DNA of 14,497 bases, from positions 1-14,497 of the forward strand of contig JBIIUJ010000063.1 of assembly GCA_044340025.1 (NCBI GenBank). Reading direction: 5' to 3'. Position numbers and translations under genes: made by a program. Each line of letters begins with the position of its first letter. The first letter of the stretch is position 1. The DNA is from JBIIUJ01 sp044340025 (lineage in GTDB: Bacteria > Pseudomonadota > Alphaproteobacteria > Caulobacterales > Aquidulcibacteraceae). Below are positions 12,645-14,497 of the stretch, piece after piece. The notes below the pieces were generated by a model that saw only the letters and a program-made list of their open reading frames with translations, was not told the origin of the DNA and searched no databases.

Positions 12645-13403
12645 ATGGATCTCGGACTGGCCGGCAAGAAGGCGATCCTCTCGGGCGGCACGCGCGGCAT
12701 CGGCCGCGCCATCGTCGAAACCCTGTGCGCGGAGGGCGTGGAGGTCGCTTTCTGCGCGCGCAAGGGCGCGGAAGTGGCCGAAGCCGAAGAGGCGCTGAAA
12801 GCCAGGGGCTACAAGGTCCATGGCGCCGCGGTGGATGTGAAGGACGGCGCTTCCTACAAGGCCTGGATCGCCACTGCGGCCGAGAAGCTGGGCCAGGTGG
12901 ACATCTTCATCCCCAACGTCTCGGCCGGCGGCGGCATGGGCGGCGAGGAGAAATGGCGCGACAGCTTCGAGGTGGATCTGCTCGGCGCGGTGCGCGGGGC
13001 GGAGACCGTGGCCCCCCATCTGGAAAAGTCCGGCGGCGCCATCGTCTTCATCTCGACCACGGCGGCTACGGAATCCTTCGTCGGCCCGCAGGCCTACAAC
13101 GCCATCAAGGCCGCCATCAACAATTACGCCAAGAACCTCGCCACCACGATGGGGCCAAAGGGCGTGCGGGTGAATGCGGTCTCTCCCGGCCCGGTCTATT
13201 TCGCCGGCGGCTCCTGGGAGATGATCGAGAAGCACATGAAGCCCTTCTATGACATGACGATGCGCCAGATCCCGATGGGCCGGATGGCCAGCCCGCAGGA
13301 CGTGGCCAATGCAGTGGCGTTCCTCGCCTCGCCTGCCGCCGGCTACATCACCGGCGCGACCCTGACCATCGATGGCGGCATGACCAAGCGGGTGGACTAC
13401 TGA
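12645..13403 (+). CDS. SDR family oxidoreductase with altered catalytic motif
   Basis: A 252-residue SDR with cofactor motif SGGTRGIG (13-20), a basic residue in the FCARKG turn (36-41) suggesting NADPH preference, Tyr151 and Lys155 (YNAIK), PGPVYF after VNAVS, and the C-terminal ITGATLTIDGGMTKRVDY. Two departures from the classical pattern are visible. NNAG is replaced by NVSAG (91-95). The residue 13 before Tyr151, normally Ser, is Thr138 (with Ser137 next to it). Thr can replace Ser in some active SDRs, so it is probably still an enzyme. ATG 12645 has GGAGGG eight bases upstream. It is the last gene of the P450-TetR-SDR operon and may oxidise the alcohol made by that P450. Substrate unknown. 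Confidence 0.92.
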   Translation: MDLGLAGKKAILSGGTRGIGRAIVETLCAEGVEVAFCARKGAEVAEAEEALKARGYKVHGAAVDVKDGASYKAWIATAAEKLGQVDIFIPNVSAGGGMGGEEKWRDSFEVDLLGAVRGAETVAPHLEKSGGAIVFISTTAATESFVGPQAYNAIKAAINNYAKNLATTMGPKGVRVNAVSPGPVYFAGGSWEMIEKHMKPFYDMTMRQIPMGRMASPQDVANAVAFLASPAAGYITGATLTIDGGMTKRVDY

Positions 13404-13411
13404 GCGGCGCC

Positions 13412-13426
13412 TGAGGGGGAGGTGGC
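13412..13426 (+). repeat. Possible remnant of the GC-rich repeat
   Basis: TGAGGGGGAGGTGGCC after the SDR stop matches the GGGGGAGGTGGCC part of copies A and B, but the partner arm and the rest of the element are missing. It lies in a 28-base spacer between convergent genes. Confidence 0.35.
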
Positions 13427-13431
13427 CGAGC

Positions 13432-14055
13432 TCAGCGCGCCACCTCCACCATGATCTCGTTGCGCCGCATCCAGGGCGGGGTCCAGGGCGGATCATAGAA
13501 GGCGTAGATCGGCGCGCCCACCGGGCGCAGGCCCTGGGCGGCGACCGCGCGCTCCAGCGCTTCGGACTGGCGGTCCAGACGGTCTTCCGGCGCGAAGCCA
13601 GAAAAGCGGATCACCGCCATGCGCCGTGCCGGCTCCTCGCGGAGGCGCACATTGGGATCATTCGGGCGCGGCAGCGTCTCCATCGTATAGCCTTCCGGCA
13701 TGATGAAGCCGACGCGCCAGGGCTCGCCCTCGCGTGTCTGAAGCACGGGCGCGGTCATGGCGATCTTCTCGCCCTGCCTCTGCCCCACGGGCGACTGGGT
13801 GACAGGCGCGGTCATTGCGATTTTCGCCCGCGGCGCATTCGCCCCGAAGATGAAATTGGCCAGCGGCCGGAAGCCCCGGCTCGCCGCCTCGCCCCGCCCC
13901 CCGCGCACGACGACCTCGGCGATGATCTGGGGCGCGTAATCGCGCACCTCGATCCCGCCGGTGGCCGAGACGCGCGTATACGATGGCTCTGGGGTGGCCA
14001 TGGCGGGCGCTCCGGCGAAGAGGGAAAGGGCAAGGGCCGCGAGAAGACGTCTCAT
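13432..14055 (-). CDS. Secreted SOUL family heme-binding protein
   Basis: A 207-residue protein with a signal peptide (MRRLLAALALSLFAGAPAMA, likely cleaved after AMA), so probably periplasmic. The mature part begins PEPSYTRVSATGGIEVRDYAP and carries the repeated SOUL signature KIAMTAPVTQ and KIAMTAPVLQ (the two AMTAPV strands), then FIMPEGYTMETLPRPNDPNV, a MAVIRFSGFA strand and the C-terminal YDPPWTPPWMRRNEIMVEV. These are the landmarks of SOUL/HEBP heme-binding proteins, which bind heme or porphyrin loosely. The bacterial role is unclear. The length is typical for bacterial members. The start at 14055 has only a weak AGG upstream, but it is fixed by the signal peptide. It is monocistronic and convergent with the SDR at 12645. 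The P450s need heme, but no direct link is shown. Confidence 0.92.
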   Translation of the reverse strand: MRRLLAALALSLFAGAPAMATPEPSYTRVSATGGIEVRDYAPQIIAEVVVRGGRGEAASRGFRPLANFIFGANAPRAKIAMTAPVTQSPVGQRQGEKIAMTAPVLQTREGEPWRVGFIMPEGYTMETLPRPNDPNVRLREEPARRMAVIRFSGFAPEDRLDRQSEALERAVAAQGLRPVGAPIYAFYDPPWTPPWMRRNEIMVEVAR

Positions 14056-14152
14056 TGCCTGTATACGCCCTCTCCTGCCGTCCGGATCCCTGCGTCATGC
14101 CGGAGCTCCAGCATCCCGCCTTGCATCGTCCCCCTTTAGTCCTCTGACTGCG

Positions 14153-14387
14153 TTAAAGTGCGGAATCAGCCATGGTCAGAATCCGGTTCGCACTACCCGG
14201 GGGGCGTCTGCTCGAAGCGAACCAAATGCTCTGGATGCGGAAGCGGGCCTGAGTATAACTCCTGCTGGACGACGCCGACCTCTACGCGTGCAGCTTCACA
14301 GACTTTACTGGGACCAACAACAGGCTCGAATTGCTTTTGTAACTCGATTTCTAGCTTGGCTTCAGCGTCGATAGGCTCGCTTTCCAT
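14153..14387 (-). pseudogene. Frameshifted, truncated DUF2335-like gene
   Basis: The minus-strand frame from ATG 14387 (GAAGGG four bases upstream) encodes MESEPIDAEAKLEIELQKQF and then FEPVVGPSKVCEAARVEVG. The DUF2335 hallmark LYSGPLPHPEHLVRFEQTPPG follows, and a TAG at 14193 stops it. If one base of the six-C run (14199-14204 on the plus strand, as G) is skipped, the frame continues SANRILTMADSAL and stops at 14153. That agrees with the family pattern PGxAxRIxxMAE. Even corrected it ends where the family goes on through a conserved helix and two C-terminal membrane segments. It therefore seems broken twice: by a frameshift and by loss of the 3' part. DUF2335 proteins are small predicted membrane proteins of unknown function, often in mobile regions. 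The base composition is AT-richer than that of the neighbours. Confidence 0.65.
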
Positions 14388-14419
14388 CGGACCCTTCTCA
14401 TACAGCAAACAGGTAAGCC

Positions 14420-14497
14420 CTAAACTGCTATCGCTTTGAGTGCCTTGTTCATGCTAAAGGACTCAATCTTGTCAGCAGCCTTGACCACCGCAAACGC
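14420..14497 (-). CDS. Possible 3' end of a gene running off the right edge
   Basis: The minus strand is open from the window edge to a TAG at 14420-14422 and would encode 25 residues ending ESFSMNKALKAIAV. It precedes the DUF2335-like frame by 32 bases in the same direction and shares its AT-richer composition, as in a small operon. This is too short for family recognition and could be chance. Confidence 0.3.
   Translation of the reverse strand, partial: AFAVVKAADKIESFSMNKALKAIAV

Noticed and set aside
13656..14100. Alternative minus-strand and plus-strand frames over the SOUL gene
   Set aside because: They lack motifs and overlap a gene with signal peptide and paired AMTAPV motifs.
14193..14210. 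Programmed frameshift at the C6 run
   Set aside because: The continuation ends after only about 13 codons and lacks the conserved C-terminal part of the family, so decay is simpler than programmed slippage.

Overview
The window is high-GC, densely packed DNA that looks like an alphaproteobacterial chromosome. The evidence is strong GC bias at third codon positions, a secreted protein of the CC_3452 type, GC-rich hairpin repeats of the kind scattered through Caulobacterales, Hyphomonadaceae and sphingomonads, and a catabolic gene set typical of those groups. The genus cannot be fixed from the sequence. No RNA gene, CRISPR array, transposase or integrase was seen, and no gene-free stretch exceeds about 300 bases.

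Left part (1-3616). A nucleoside-sugar-epimerase-like SDR enters from the left edge. It is followed by a small, AT-richer orphan gene. A secreted four-cysteine protein lies on the minus strand and has a good intrinsic terminator. Next are a 205-base spacer with three perfect inverted repeats and a CurA-type NADP-dependent reductase (minus). A RelE/ParE-type toxin-antitoxin pair is divergent from the reductase, and its toxin runs convergently into a truncated SDR remnant.

Middle part (3636-10090). A minus-strand operon encodes the alpha and beta E1 subunits of a thiamine-dependent 2-oxoacid (or acetoin) dehydrogenase, with no E2 or E3 gene nearby. Divergent from it is a plus-strand run: SDR, cytochrome P450, acyl-CoA dehydrogenase, TetR regulator. 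The shared 175-base spacer carries a perfect CAAGC-GT-GCTTG palindrome, a plausible operator. Related GC-rich repeats sit left of E1 beta, between SDR and P450, and between P450 and acyl-CoA dehydrogenase. The last copy appears to supply the ribosome binding site of the dehydrogenase.

Right part (10087-13403). A carboxymuconolactone-decarboxylase-like gene (minus) is divergent from a second P450-TetR-SDR operon. Both P450s and both TetR proteins look paralogous, so the region holds two related P450/regulator modules. Together the genes suggest oxidation of a hydrophobic compound. The P450s would hydroxylate it, the SDRs would oxidise the alcohols, and the acyl-CoA dehydrogenase, E1 enzyme and CMD-family protein would work on the breakdown products, under TetR control. 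A terpenoid, steroid or similar alicyclic substrate is possible but is inference only. No ferredoxin or ferredoxin reductase for the P450s is present.

Right end (13432-14497). A secreted SOUL-type heme-binding protein (minus) is followed by an AT-richer patch. This patch holds a frameshifted, shortened DUF2335-like gene and possibly the last 25 codons of another minus-strand gene running off the edge.
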